A stretch of DNA of 64,000 bases from a candidate division KSB1 bacterium (GCA_034506255.1 JAPDPX010000003.1:248001-312000), one strand, 5' to 3'. Shown: positions 26,116 to 36,219, counted from the first letter of the stretch. Notes: generated by a model not told the origin, from the sequence alone. Translations and numbers: made by a program.

Positions 26116-27366
26116 ATGGCAGGCAAGCAATCGCCAACGAGGCGCAAGATGCCGCCGGCAAATGCTGATGTTTACTGGGAGCAGATCATGAGCTGGCTCG
26201 AAGCCGCGCAACCGCTGCCAGGAGGCTGGCGTGTGCTTCTGGAGGAATTGCAAGCCCTGCTCACCTCTTTGCTGAAAGACGAGCAGATCGGGCAGCGTCA
26301 GGCCTGCTTGCAGCGTGCCATCGCCGTGCTGAGTGAACGTCACGCCGACCTCTCTGACACCCCGCGGGAAATCGATTTTCAATTGTATGCCGGTCGGGCC
26401 TATGAAAATCTCGGGGCGTGGGAGCAGGCGCTCGCGGCCTATCGGCGTGCGGAGCTGCTGGCGGCCCGGCTGCATTTTCTGCCGCAGCAAATCACCGCGC
26501 TGCGCTGGATCAGCAACGTTCTCTCCAGGCAGAACCGCTGGCAGGAGGCGGTGCAGGCGTGTGAGCAAAGTCTGGCTCTGGCGCAGCAAAGCGGCGACGA
26601 GAGCGCGGAGGCCCATGCCCACAACACCCTGGGGATCATTGCCTTCGAGCAGGGCGATTTCGAACAGGCCGCGGCCCGATGGGAAACCGCGCTGGAGTTG
26701 GCTGAAAAGGTTCACGCCCACAACCTGGTCGCGGTGATCTTCAACAACCGCGGCGCGCTCGCCAATGTGCAGGGGCGCTGGCAGGAAGCACTCGCCAGCT
26801 ACAGTGAGAGCCTGCCGCGCTTTGAAACCACCGGCGATCTCGGCAGCATGGCCAGCACCTATCACAACCTGGCAATGAGTTACGCCGATCATGGCGACTG
26901 GCCGCAGGCGAGCATCTATTACGAGAAGAGTTTTCGCCTGGCGCAACAAGCCGGCGACCTGCATTTGCAGACTTCGGTGCGGCTCAATCGCGTTGAGCTT
27001 TACCTCGCCATCGGCGACCTGCCCTTCGCGGAGGAGTTGTGCCGGCAAGTTTTGCAGACTTATCAGCAGTTGCATGATCACCTCGGCGAGGCCGACGCCT
27101 GCAAATTTCTCGGTATCATCAACACCCGCAAGCGTGCCTGGGCACGGGCGAAATCCTATTTCGAGCGCAGCATCCGTCTCGCCCTGCAATACCATCACCC
27201 GCTGGGCGAGGCCGAAGCGCGCTGGGAATATGCCCGCATGCTGCAGCTCAAGGGGCCGGCGACGCTGGCTCGCGAGCAATACGAGCAGGCTCTTGCGCTC
27301 TTCCAAAAGGTGGAGGCCACCATCGAGATCGCCAGGATCAAAGAAGAGATGGCGGCCTGGGCATGA
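26116..27366 (+). CDS. Cytoplasmic-looking TPR repeat protein
   Basis: 416 residues from the ATG at 26116 (GGAGG a few bases upstream). No signal peptide. About seven TPR motifs of the TPR_12 kind run through the chain, for example YAGRAYENLGAWEQALAAY, NTLGIIAFEQGDFEQAAARW, NNRGALANVQGRWQEALASY and YHNLAMSYADHGDWPQASIYY. Such repeats bind partner proteins. It lies 28 bases after the acidic lipoprotein gene and probably shares the sigma-54 promoter. Partner unknown. Confidence 0.85.
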   Translation: MAGKQSPTRRKMPPANADVYWEQIMSWLEAAQPLPGGWRVLLEELQALLTSLLKDEQIGQRQACLQRAIAVLSERHADLSDTPREIDFQLYAGRAYENLGAWEQALAAYRRAELLAARLHFLPQQITALRWISNVLSRQNRWQEAVQACEQSLALAQQSGDESAEAHAHNTLGIIAFEQGDFEQAAARWETALELAEKVHAHNLVAVIFNNRGALANVQGRWQEALASYSESLPRFETTGDLGSMASTYHNLAMSYADHGDWPQASIYYEKSFRLAQQAGDLHLQTSVRLNRVELYLAIGDLPFAEELCRQVLQTYQQLHDHLGEADACKFLGIINTRKRAWARAKSYFERSIRLALQYHHPLGEAEARWEYARMLQLKGPATLAREQYEQALALFQKVEATIEIARIKEEMAAWA

Positions 27367-28712
27367 GCCGGTCCGCCATTCTTATGCAGGAATGCGACCG
27401 GCGTCGCTCTGCTTTGGCCCCGCGCAGGCCGCCCTCCGGCCAGCCAATAGCGGTGTCTTGCGCACGCGGTCAACAGGAATCGCGAGCTTGAGGAGGCGCC
27501 GCACATTCCTGCACCAAAAACCACCTGCGACGGCACATTCGCTGCGCGGACTGCAATACGGACAGCAAGCCACCCAACCCAAAGAAAGTGAAGCCGGACG
27601 CCACGGCCATGGCCTTCCCCAGCCATCTCCCCGTGTGTGGTCCGGCTTCGCCATCTCTCCCCCGGCAGCGTTGCAGTGTGCTTGACAGTGTGAATATGCC
27701 CCGCTCGCTTCGATGGTCAGCCTTCTCCTTGGTGCTGTGTGGCCAGCGCGACTCTTCATGGCTCCATCGAAGCGGGGAGGGCATGCCACACCTCCCGCCA
27801 CAACGATGACCAGGGCCGGCAAAAGCATCAGGCCCGGGGAAAATTCAGCCGGGTCAATCATTGCGAGGGTGGTGCCTCCCGCCATCGGCAAGCCTCGTTG
27901 CCTGTCCGGCGCACAGCAAGCCTCTGCCCTCATACCAGCATACTTTGCCACTGGCGGATGACTCCGTCCTGTTCAGGATGATTCCTGTAGGAATAACCGG
28001 AAAAGGTGTTCATTCTCCCGCGGCGCAGTCAACTTTGCGAAAGCAATGTAGTGACGGTGAATTGAACCTCCGGCTGACTTCCCTGCTTTCACCACTTTCG
28101 TTCCTCTTCTCCACTGCTGCTCTTGCATGATACCCCGGCCGGCGGTGCATGCGAGGCCGCGGGCAATCGCTTCTGTTTCCAAACAAAACCTGCAATCGCC
28201 TCCCGACTCTCTCATCAAGCAGGCACTCCGATTTGGTGTGATGCGACCTTCCGCTCTGCAGTGACGGCCATTCCAGCAAAGCGCCGCTTGTCCATGGCAG
28301 GGATGAAGCATGCTTCCGCAAAATCCCAATGGCCGTGAAAATGACGCGACAGAATTGGCCGGCAGCTCCTTTTTGTGCGAGGAGAAAGAAAGTGAGATAT
28401 GACTGCCCGGGCCGCCCGTCTTGCCGGCAGGCAAAGGCACGAGTGATGGCCACATTTCATGACCTTGTGGTTTCGCTGAAAGCGGTGATCGACCAGTGCA
28501 CGCCGTTTTGTTGCCACCCGGGCGGTGCTGACCGTGGACATGAGACGTTGCCAGCCGGCGATCAAGAGGCCATGTTTTGATGCCGCGGGATTACATGTGC
28601 TTGATCATCTCATAATCGTGTGTTTACGCATCAAGCATTTGTGGCGAAAGCCTTTATGACAATGGTGACGGCATGGAGAGGCTATGGCATTGCGCTTGCG
28701 AGGAACCGGGGC
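27367..28712. other. Gene-poor region of about 1.35 kb
   Basis: No gene is supported on either strand; the open frames present have no signal peptide, ribosome site or family likeness. At 27698-27779 an inverted repeat pairs CCGC..CTTCGATGG with CCATCGAAGCGGGG around a loop of about 45 bases. No RNase P, SRP or tmRNA signature was recognised. It may hold decayed genes or a non-coding RNA. Confidence 0.4.
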
Positions 28713-30914
28713 ATGAAAACTAAAATTTTTATCAGCGTGATGTTGCTGCTGGCAGGCGAGACCGCGGCACAAAGTCGCGGCATCCTGCCGCAAATTGCAG
28801 CGCAGCGGATCACCACACCAATAACCGTGGATGGACGATTGCGCGAGAAAGCCTGGCAAAAATCCCGGCGATTGCATCGCTTCATTCAGCGGGAGCCGAA
28901 CAACGGCAAGCCGGCGAGTGAAAAAACTGAAGTCGCCATTCTGCACGATGGCCGGATGCTTTACTTCGGCATCTGGTGCCATGACCGGCAGCCGGCGCAA
29001 CTCACCGCGCAGAAGATGCAGCGCGACTTTGACTATGATGTCGATGACAATTTCATCGTGATCATCGACACCTATGATGACGACCGCAATGGCTATCTCT
29101 TCGCCGTCAACCCCAATGGCGCAATGGCTGATGCCCGCCTCAGCGGCAATGGCAAGCAGGCGAATTGCGACTGGGACGGGGTGTGGCAGGCGGAAGTGCA
29201 GGTGGGACGCGCCGGCTGGTATGCCGAGATCGCCATTCCCTTCACCACCCTGAAATTTGATACCAGCCGTTCGGTGTGGGGGGTGAATTTCGAGCGCAAC
29301 ATCCGGCGCAAGCGCGAGCAGGTGGTCTGGCAGGGCTGGTCAGCGGATGCCACCATTCAGCAGGTGGCACGCGCGGGCCGTCTGAGCAATCTCAAAGGCC
29401 TGCCCGCGACGGCAGCGTGGCAACTCCGACCCTATTCGCTGGCGGGAGTGGAGCAGATTCGCGGCCGGGAGCGACGCACGGTGCTGGCAATGGGCAGCGA
29501 CCTCGATTACCAATTTACCCCGGCGCTGCACTTGAGCGCCACGCTCCATCCGGATTTTGCGCAAGTGGAATCTGATCGCGCCCAGGTCAATCTCACCCGC
29601 TTTTCCCTGAAATTTCCCGAGAAACGAAAATTTTTCCTGGAAAGCCGTGAGGTGTTTGACGGTGGCTGGGGCGGAAACATTCAACCGTTCTACAGCCGGC
29701 GCATCGGTCTGGCCGAAGATGGCGCTCCCGTGCCGGTGGTCGGTGGCTTGCGGCTGCTGGGCAAGTCCGGAGCCAGGACGCTGGGCGGGATGATTGTGCA
29801 AACCGCTGCGCGTGATACGATTGCTGCTGCGAATTTCGCCGTGCTGCGCTGGCAGCAGGAGGTTGGCCGGCACTCCAGCCTCGGCACCATCGCCACCACG
29901 CGGGTGCAGCGCGATCATTTCAATGGCATGCTGGGCGGGGATTATCTGTTCACAACCTCCGAATTTATGGGGAATCGCAATCTGCAGGCCGGCTTGGCAG
30001 CGGCGGTGACGCGTGCCGGCAATGGCGCCGACAAGTTTGGCAGTGCGCAGCGCATGTTCCTCACCTACCCCAACGATTTGCTCGAGTTGGAAGTGGAGTG
30101 GGAACGTGCCGGGACGGACTTCAACCCGGAGGTCGGCTTTCTGCGGCGCAAGGGGTATCGCCTGCTGTCCACGGAATTCGAGTTCAATCCACGCTGGCAG
30201 GTGCCGGCGCTGCCGTGGTTGCGCCAGCTCGAATTCAAGCCGTTGGACATGGATTACTACCGTGATGACGCCAGTGGCGCGCTGCAATCGCTGCTGCTGG
30301 AATTCCGGCCGCTGGGCTTTTCCACCCGCAGCCGCGAACGCTTCAAATTCAACGTGCAACGCTTCGCGGAACAATTGCCCGAGGCTTTCACGGTGGTCAA
30401 GGATCTGGCTGTGCCGGCGGGGCGCTACTGGTTCACCCGTTATGAAGTCGAGGGCGAAACTTTCCCCGGCCGGCCGCTGGTGGCGCGGTTCACGCTGGAC
30501 TGGGGTGACTTTTACAACGGCCGGCGCACAGAATGGGGGGGCACCCTGAGCTGGGCTTTGAACCGCTTCTGTAATCTCAGTTTCGATTATCAAAGCAATC
30601 TGATCACACTGCCGGCAGGTCGCTTTCGCCTGCAGGAAGCCGGTGCACGCGCTGATTTCGCCTTCAACCCACGCCTGTTCGGCGCAGTGTTCACCCAGTG
30701 GAACAACGACGATGAGGCGCTGCTGCTGAATTTTCGCCTGCAGTGGCTGCCGCGGCCGGGTGCCGATTTCTTCTTCGTCGTCAACCACGGTGTGGATACC
30801 GCCCCCCGGGTTTGGCAGGAGACCAACACCACCGTGCTGACCAAACTGGTCTGGTATTTTGCGCCCCCGCAAACACGCCAGCCGGAAAAGCAGCGCACAG
30901 CGCTGGCAAAATAA
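28713..30914 (+). CDS. DUF5916-type outer-membrane protein with CBM9-like N-domain
   Basis: 733 residues from the ATG at 28713; AGGA lies about 10 bases upstream, and the signal peptide (FISVMLLLAGETAAQ) starts here. Residues about 30-230 resemble a carbohydrate-binding family 9-like domain (PITVDGRLREKAW, VAILHDGRMLYFGIWCHD, WQAEVQVGRAGWYAEIAIPF). The rest is a beta-barrel-like chain with alternating aromatic strands (FSLKFPEKRKFFLESREVF is a typical family motif). DUF5916 proteins are common in FCB bacteria as outer-membrane proteins of unknown substrate. A nearby sigma-54-like site is probably fortuitous. Confidence 0.85.
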   Translation: MKTKIFISVMLLLAGETAAQSRGILPQIAAQRITTPITVDGRLREKAWQKSRRLHRFIQREPNNGKPASEKTEVAILHDGRMLYFGIWCHDRQPAQLTAQKMQRDFDYDVDDNFIVIIDTYDDDRNGYLFAVNPNGAMADARLSGNGKQANCDWDGVWQAEVQVGRAGWYAEIAIPFTTLKFDTSRSVWGVNFERNIRRKREQVVWQGWSADATIQQVARAGRLSNLKGLPATAAWQLRPYSLAGVEQIRGRERRTVLAMGSDLDYQFTPALHLSATLHPDFAQVESDRAQVNLTRFSLKFPEKRKFFLESREVFDGGWGGNIQPFYSRRIGLAEDGAPVPVVGGLRLLGKSGARTLGGMIVQTAARDTIAAANFAVLRWQQEVGRHSSLGTIATTRVQRDHFNGMLGGDYLFTTSEFMGNRNLQAGLAAAVTRAGNGADKFGSAQRMFLTYPNDLLELEVEWERAGTDFNPEVGFLRRKGYRLLSTEFEFNPRWQVPALPWLRQLEFKPLDMDYYRDDASGALQSLLLEFRPLGFSTRSRERFKFNVQRFAEQLPEAFTVVKDLAVPAGRYWFTRYEVEGETFPGRPLVARFTLDWGDFYNGRRTEWGGTLSWALNRFCNLSFDYQSNLITLPAGRFRLQEAGARADFAFNPRLFGAVFTQWNNDDEALLLNFRLQWLPRPGADFFFVVNHGVDTAPRVWQETNTTVLTKLVWYFAPPQTRQPEKQRTALAK

Positions 30915-30956
30915 GTCGAGCGCAACAAATGATGGAATAGAAAGGAGGCTGTTCTT

Positions 30957-32684
30957 GTGAAAGCATTGACCTTCAATCAGGAGATCAAGGTGGGAGTGGC
31001 GCCGCTGTCTGCGATCCGTCAAATTCCCTGGCGGCAAGCTTTGCTGATGTTGATGGCGGTATCGGTGGCCGCCGCCATCTGGTGGGGGCTGCCCGATTTG
31101 AGTGTGCATGCCCGCATCGCGTTCATCACCTTCGGCCTGGCTGTGATCGGCTGGGTCGGCACCGATATTGATGACACCTACATTGCGCTCGCGGCGGCGC
31201 TGGTTTTCAGCGCCGCCGGCATCGATGAGCCCAATGAATTCTTCGAGACTCTCGGCGATTCCACCATCTGGCTGCTGCTGTCCTCGTTTGTGATCGCGGC
31301 CGCGGTGACCACTTCCGGTTTGTCCCGGCGGCTGACCGCCAGAGTGGCGGCCGGTGCCCGCTCGGTGAGCCAGCTTTTTTACCTCCTGACCGCTGTGTTG
31401 CTGCTCACCGCCTTCCTGATCCCCGCGACCTCCGGCCGCGCGGCTTTGATGGTGCCGGTTTTCGCCGCCCTCAGCAGTGCCCTGCCCAACCGCCGCATCG
31501 TGGTGGCGCTGGCGTTGTTGTTCCCCACCATCATCGAGCTTTCCGCCATCGCCTCGCTGATTGGCGCGGGCGCCAATTTGGTGACCGCCGAAATCCTGTG
31601 GCGCATGAGCGGCGACCACTTCAGTTTCAGCCGCTGGCTGCTGCTCGGCCTGCCCTTCGCGCTGGTGAGTTGCTTCGCTTCGACCTGGGTGATTCTGCAT
31701 TTGTTTCTCACCCCCGCGGAACGCCGGCAGGCGCTGGCCCTCGGCCGGCTGGCTCTGCCGCCGGATAAAAACGGCCACCCTGCCACCACCCGCAGCGGGC
31801 ATTTCTCCCGCCGGGAATGGCAGGTCTTGCTCATCGGCGCGGTCGTGATCGTGTTGTGGATGACGGAATCCCTGCACGGCCTGAACAGCACCATCGTTGC
31901 CATTCTCGGTGCTCTGGCCGTCACCATGCCGGGGCTGGGCGTGATCTCCTTCAAAGAAGGGGTCAAAGGCGTGAACTGGACGTTGTTGCTGTTCATGGCG
32001 GCCACCCTCGAACTGGGGGAGGCACTGGTGGAATCAGGTGGTGCGGCCTGGCTGGTCAAGACGCTGTTCACACTCTTGCGGGACAGCGACCTCAGCTCCA
32101 CTCTGATCGTCACCGCCGCAATCGCCACCCTGGCCCTGCTTTCACATCTGCTGATCACTTCGCGCATCGCGCGCACCTCGGTGTTGATTCCACCGGTGGT
32201 GCTGCTCGCCCTGTCCCTGGGTTACAACCCCACCACTCTGGCTTTTCTTGCCACGGCCGCCGCCGCTTTCTGTCTGACGCTGCCCACCAGCGCCAAGCCC
32301 GTGGCGATGTTCTGCCAACTCGACGGCACCACCTACCAGCCGCGTGATTTGCTCAAACTCAGCAGTGTGCTCCTGCCGCTGCACCTGGTGTTGCTGCTCG
32401 TCTTTGCGCTGGGGGTGTGGCCGATGATGGGGCTCAGTCTGAAGCGCGATCCGCTGACAACCCCTCCCTCACCCACGTGGCAACAACAAACCGGCTTGCC
32501 CGCCATTCGCGAGCAACGCCATGGCCGTGTGCAGGCACACGTGGAAACGGCAATGTTGCAACTCGGACAACCGCCTCTGGCAGCGATGGTCACCCGGGGC
32601 GATTCCACCCGCGTTGCCAACACACCCTTTTTGCCCTATGGATCAGCAATGTCTTCCACTGCGCCGCTGCGCATGATTCCCTGA
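30957..32684 (+). CDS. SLC13/DASS-family anion transporter
   Basis: 575 residues from a GTG at 30957 with AAGGAGG upstream. About 11-12 membrane helices with two inverted halves, each containing a re-entrant region; the SGRAALMVPVFAALS and LPTSAKPVAMFCQ stretches match the substrate-site loops of divalent-anion:sodium symporters. The last 70 or so residues are hydrophilic and not typical. It may import dicarboxylates or sulfate. A glycerate kinase gene follows after 157 bases, which would fit use of small organic acids. Confidence 0.85.
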   Translation: MKALTFNQEIKVGVAPLSAIRQIPWRQALLMLMAVSVAAAIWWGLPDLSVHARIAFITFGLAVIGWVGTDIDDTYIALAAALVFSAAGIDEPNEFFETLGDSTIWLLLSSFVIAAAVTTSGLSRRLTARVAAGARSVSQLFYLLTAVLLLTAFLIPATSGRAALMVPVFAALSSALPNRRIVVALALLFPTIIELSAIASLIGAGANLVTAEILWRMSGDHFSFSRWLLLGLPFALVSCFASTWVILHLFLTPAERRQALALGRLALPPDKNGHPATTRSGHFSRREWQVLLIGAVVIVLWMTESLHGLNSTIVAILGALAVTMPGLGVISFKEGVKGVNWTLLLFMAATLELGEALVESGGAAWLVKTLFTLLRDSDLSSTLIVTAAIATLALLSHLLITSRIARTSVLIPPVVLLALSLGYNPTTLAFLATAAAAFCLTLPTSAKPVAMFCQLDGTTYQPRDLLKLSSVLLPLHLVLLLVFALGVWPMMGLSLKRDPLTTPPSPTWQQQTGLPAIREQRHGRVQAHVETAMLQLGQPPLAAMVTRGDSTRVANTPFLPYGSAMSSTAPLRMIP

Positions 32685-32841
32685 GGCTGGCGGGCTGGCC
32701 CCGCTGCTCACCCCGCAGCGGAAATTTGATGGTGGTGTGTTTTGGCTTGCATGCGACAACCTGCGGATGAAAGACCACAATGGTGCCGTCGCAACCGGTG
32801 TGATCCCGCAGGGGGTTCCCCAAAGCGAGGAGAAACAGCAT

Positions 32842-34038
32842 ATGACCCTGAAAGTTTTACTGGCCCCTTCGGGCTTCAAGGAGAGTTTGAGTGCGGAGGA
32901 AGTGACCGAGGCCCTGGCTGCGGGCGTTTTACGCGCCTGGCCCGACGCCCATCTTTTGAAAGCGCCTTTGGTCGATGGCGGCGAAGGCTTCACCAAAACT
33001 TTGGTCGCCGTCACCGGCGGCACCCTGCATGAGTTGACCGTCACAGGACCGGTCGGCGAACCTGTCGCTTCCCACTTCGGTTTTCTGGGCGGCAGCACGG
33101 GCCGCAAAACCGCGGTGCTGGAAATGGCTGCAGCGGCGGGCCTGCGCCTGGTGCCGCGCAACGCCCGGGACCCGTTGCAGACGACCACCTATGGCGTGGG
33201 AGAATTGATCAAAGCTGCGCTGGATGCGGGTGCGGAACGCATTCTGGTGGGCTGCGGCGATTCCGGCACCAATGACGGCGGCGCCGGCATGGCACAGGCA
33301 CTGGGCGTGCGCCTGCGGGATGCCGGCGGGCGCGAAATCGGCCGGGGTGGCCGCGAGCTGCTGCGCTTGCATCAGATCGACCTGAGCCGCCGCGATCCGC
33401 GCCTGGCACACACACAGATCGATGTGGCGTGCAACTGGCACAATTTGTTGTGCGGCCCCCGCGGAGTGGCACGGGTCTTTGGCCCGCAAAAAGGCGCCTC
33501 GCCAGCAGACGTCGAATTGCTCGCCAAGGCACTCGATCATTATGCCGACATCATCGCAGCGCAAATCGGCTGTGACATTCGCTTCCTGCCCGGCAGCGGT
33601 GCCTCGGGCGGCCTGGGCGCGGGCCTGCTGGCCCTGCTTGGCGCCAAGCTGCACCCGCGGTATGACATCGTCATGCACTATTTGCAATTCGATGAGCTCC
33701 TGCAGGAAGCCGATCTGGTCATCACGGCGGAGGGCAGTCTGGACGAACAAACGCCCGCCGGCAAAATTCCCGCGGAAGTGGCGCGGCGGGCCAAACAACG
33801 CGGTCTGCCGGTTATCGCGTTTGCCGGCAGCCTTGGCCGCAATGTCGAGGTCAACTTTGCGCATGGCATCGATTCCTTCACCAGCATCCTGCAGGCTCCC
33901 TGCACCCTGTCCGAGGCAATCGCGCAGGCCCCCATGTTGGTGACGCAGGCCGCCGAGCGTGCCCTGCGAATGGTCAGGGTGGGAATGATGCTGAAACAGG
34001 TTCCGTTCTCCTCTGCCACGCCACGGCTGGCTGCCTGA
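32842..34038 (+). CDS. garK: Glycerate kinase (GarK/GlxK type)
   Basis: 398 residues from the ATG at 32842, which has GCGAGGAGAAA upstream. Signature stretches of the type-1 glycerate kinase family: LLAPSGFKESLSAEEV at the start, VDGGEGFTKTL, GCGDSGTNDGGAGMAQALG and FLPGSGASGGLGAGLLALLG. It phosphorylates D-glycerate (the GarK branch makes 2-phosphoglycerate) and feeds glycolysis. It follows a putative organic-acid transporter. Confident family call; the exact product is inferred from the family. Confidence 0.93.
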   Translation: MTLKVLLAPSGFKESLSAEEVTEALAAGVLRAWPDAHLLKAPLVDGGEGFTKTLVAVTGGTLHELTVTGPVGEPVASHFGFLGGSTGRKTAVLEMAAAAGLRLVPRNARDPLQTTTYGVGELIKAALDAGAERILVGCGDSGTNDGGAGMAQALGVRLRDAGGREIGRGGRELLRLHQIDLSRRDPRLAHTQIDVACNWHNLLCGPRGVARVFGPQKGASPADVELLAKALDHYADIIAAQIGCDIRFLPGSGASGGLGAGLLALLGAKLHPRYDIVMHYLQFDELLQEADLVITAEGSLDEQTPAGKIPAEVARRAKQRGLPVIAFAGSLGRNVEVNFAHGIDSFTSILQAPCTLSEAIAQAPMLVTQAAERALRMVRVGMMLKQVPFSSATPRLAA

Positions 34039-34124
34039 AAGTTTGACGGCCTGTCATTCCGGCAGCGAATGGCCTCGCGCTGCCGGCAGGTGTCACGTGG
34101 GAAGCATTCCTTTCACGGAAGCCG

Positions 34125-34178
34125 AACTCCCGCGAAATTGTCCTTGCTGTTTTCGTGGGAGTTCCCTTTTCGTGGGAG
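34125..34178. repeat. Intergenic hairpin repeat, copy 1
   Basis: Arms AACTCCCGCGAAA (34125-34137) and TTTCGTGGGAGTT (34151-34163) pair with one G:T wobble, and the right arm is followed by a second copy of CGTGGGAG within 34168-34178. A matching hairpin lies at 62867-62902. It sits in the gap between the convergent glycerate kinase and TyrS genes, so it could serve as a terminator or be a mobile REP-like element. Confidence 0.65.
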
Positions 34179-34299
34179 ACGAACTCGATTCGTGTGACAG
34201 GTGACCGTTCCGGTTGTGTGTCTTGGGTGGATGAAATGTTTCTTTTGGTGAAGCTGTGCGGCTGTCGGAGTTTGGGGACGGGCAACTCACCCACTTTCT

Positions 34300-35532
34300 T
34301 CACTCCGTTTCGATCACCACGCGTTGATAGCGTTTCTTGCCGGCGCGCAGCAGCAGTTCCCCCTTCTCAAAATCAGACAGGCCCACACGCTCTTCGATCG
34401 ACTCGATGCGGCGGCGGTTGACATATGCGCCCCCCTGTTGGATGAGACGGCGGGCCTCGCTTTTCGAATGCGCCAAACCGGCGGCGTGAAACAAGTCGAC
34501 GATGCCGATGCCCTCTTTGAAGATGGCGGATTTCATCACGACCTGCGGGGCGCCGGTGCCGTCCCCGCCTTCGGCGAACAGCGCCCGCGCCGCGTCACGC
34601 GCCTGGCGCGCGGCCTCCTCACCGTGGATGAGTTTGGTCACCTCGAAGGCCAGCAGCGCCTTGGCCTCGCGCAACTCCGCGCCCTGCAGGGTGCGGAACC
34701 GATTGATCTCGCCGAGTGGCAGAAAGGTGTACAACTGCAGCAGCCGCACCACATCGCGGTCATCGACGTTGATCCAGTATTGATAGAAATCATAAGGCGG
34801 CATCAGCTCGGCATCGAGCCAAACGGCACCGGCGGCGGTTTTGCCCATCTTCTGTCCGCTGGCGGTGGTGAGCAGCGGTGCGGTGAGCGCGAAGGCCTCC
34901 TGGTTTTCGACGCGGCGGATCAACTCCACGCCTGCGAGGATGTTGCCCCATTGATCGTTGCCGCCCATTTGCAGGCGGCAGCCGTGGCGGCGATAGAGCA
35001 TCAGGAAATCGTAGGCCTGCAGCAGTTGATAGTTGAATTCGAGGAAAGACAGGCCGGTTTCCAGGCGGATTTTGTAGGCCTCGGCGGCGAGCATGCGATT
35101 GACGCTGAAGTGCCGGCCAATTTCGCGCAGAAACGTGATGTAGTTCAGCTCCAGCAGCCAGTCGGCATTGTCAATCAGCAGCGCGCCGCCGGCGCTGAAA
35201 TCCAGCACGCGGCTGAACTGCTGTTGGATCCTGCGGCCGTTGGCAACGATTTGTTCGCGGGTGAGCATCTGGCGCATTTCTGTTTTGCCGCTGGGATCGC
35301 CGATCATGGCGGTGCCGCCGCCCAGCAAGACGATGGGCCGGTGGCCGGCGCGCTGCAGATGTCCCAGCATCATGATGGAAAGCAGATTGCCGACATGCAG
35401 GCTGGACGCCGTCGGGTCATAGCCGACGTAACAGGTGACGCGGGTTTCGCCGAGCAGTTGGCGCAGCCGGGCCTCATCGGAAACTTGTTCCACAAAGCCG
35501 CGCTCGAGCAGGATGTCGTAGGCATTGGTCAT
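34300..35532 (-). CDS. tyrS: Tyrosyl-tRNA synthetase
   Basis: 410 residues from the ATG at 35532. Class I synthetase features: CYVGYDPTASSLHVGN (the HIGH-type site), GGGTAMIGDPSGK, the Tyr-binding YQLLQAYDF region, MGGNDQWGN, and KMGKTAAGAVWL in place of KMSKS. The C-terminus holds an S4 RNA-binding domain (AGLAHSKSEARRLIQQGGAYVN). It charges tRNA-Tyr in the cytoplasm. The smpB gene is upstream on the same strand with a 70-base gap, so the two may be co-transcribed. Confidence 0.97.
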   Translation of the reverse strand: MTNAYDILLERGFVEQVSDEARLRQLLGETRVTCYVGYDPTASSLHVGNLLSIMMLGHLQRAGHRPIVLLGGGTAMIGDPSGKTEMRQMLTREQIVANGRRIQQQFSRVLDFSAGGALLIDNADWLLELNYITFLREIGRHFSVNRMLAAEAYKIRLETGLSFLEFNYQLLQAYDFLMLYRRHGCRLQMGGNDQWGNILAGVELIRRVENQEAFALTAPLLTTASGQKMGKTAAGAVWLDAELMPPYDFYQYWINVDDRDVVRLLQLYTFLPLGEINRFRTLQGAELREAKALLAFEVTKLIHGEEAARQARDAARALFAEGGDGTGAPQVVMKSAIFKEGIGIVDLFHAAGLAHSKSEARRLIQQGGAYVNRRRIESIEERVGLSDFEKGELLLRAGKKRYQRVVIETE

Positions 35533-35602
35533 GGCTGATAGGGGGGTCCGGTGTTGGAAGTACAGGTGCACAAGGCATTGCATGGACACACTTCCGTCGC
35601 GC

Positions 35603-36076
35603 TCAAGGCGCGGCGGCGCGCTTGCCGCGCAGGGCACGGGCCAGTTCACGGTCGGAGTCGCGTTTGGCTATGGCTTGGCGCTTGTCGTATTGCTTCCTGC
35701 CTTTGGCCAGCGCAAGCTCCACTTTGACCCGGCCGTTTTTAAAATAGAGTTGCAACGGCACGAGCGTCAAACCAGTTTCCCTGGTTTTGCCGATCAGCCG
35801 GCGAATCTCGTTGCGATGGAGCAGCAGTTTGCGGTCACGCTCGGGATCATGATTGTTGAGGTTGCCATGTGAGTACGGGCTGATGTGCACGCCGTAGAGC
35901 CAGACCTCATCGTCCCGCACCGCCGCATAAGCGTCTTTGAGATTGGCGCGGCCCTCGCGCAGACTTTTCACTTCCGTGCCCTGCAGCACAATGCCGGCTT
36001 CATAAGTGGCAAGAATCTCGTAGTCATGCCGGGCCTTGCGGTTTTGCGCAATGATTTTTCGTTCGGAGGGTGCCAT
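35603..36076 (-). CDS. smpB: SmpB, tmRNA-binding protein
   Basis: 157 residues, normal length. Motifs: [53 protein letters not shown] and a basic C-terminal tail ([20 protein letters not shown]). It escorts tmRNA to stalled ribosomes. The tmRNA gene itself was not found nearby. A good promoter lies about 45 bases upstream. Confidence 0.97.
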   Translation of the reverse strand: MAPSERKIIAQNRKARHDYEILATYEAGIVLQGTEVKSLREGRANLKDAYAAVRDDEVWLYGVHISPYSHGNLNNHDPERDRKLLLHRNEIRRLIGKTRETGLTLVPLQLYFKNGRVKVELALAKGRKQYDKRQAIAKRDSDRELARALRGKRAAAP

Positions 36077-36118
36077 GGGTCTCGCAAATCAGTTCGATGG
36101 TGACAGCAAAGCGTCCGC

Positions 36119-36147
36119 AACATAGCATTTGCAGCCAAGAAAATCAA
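36119..36147 (-). promoter_or_regulatory. Promoter of smpB (and probably tyrS)
   Basis: On the - strand: -35 TTGATT (36142-36147), 17-base spacer, -10 TATGTT (36119-36124). It is back to back with the tRNA-Leu promoter. Confidence 0.65.
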
Positions 36148-36171
36148 GGGTCTTGCCGCCCAACAAAAATG

Positions 36172-36200
36172 TTGACTTTCGCCTGCTGCTTTAATACATT
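36172..36200 (+). promoter_or_regulatory. Promoter of tRNA-Leu
   Basis: -35 TTGACT (36172-36177), 17-base spacer, -10 TACATT (36195-36200). The tRNA begins 20 bases downstream, as expected for a short processed leader. Confidence 0.7.
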
Positions 36201-36219
36201 GCGCCCGCTTCGAAAAGCC

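Noticed and set aside
27382..27951. Open frame on the - strand in the gene-poor region
   Set aside because: No signal peptide, ribosome site or family likeness; composition (many Arg, Cys, Pro) looks like random GC-rich translation.
28010..28453. A 147-codon - strand open frame
   Set aside because: Residue composition not protein-like and no neighbour or start site to support it.
28685..28700. Sigma-54-like site TGGCATTGCGCTTGCG before the DUF5916 gene
   Set aside because: Spacing fits GG-N10-GC, but transcription would begin about two bases before the ATG, leaving no ribosome site, so it is probably chance.
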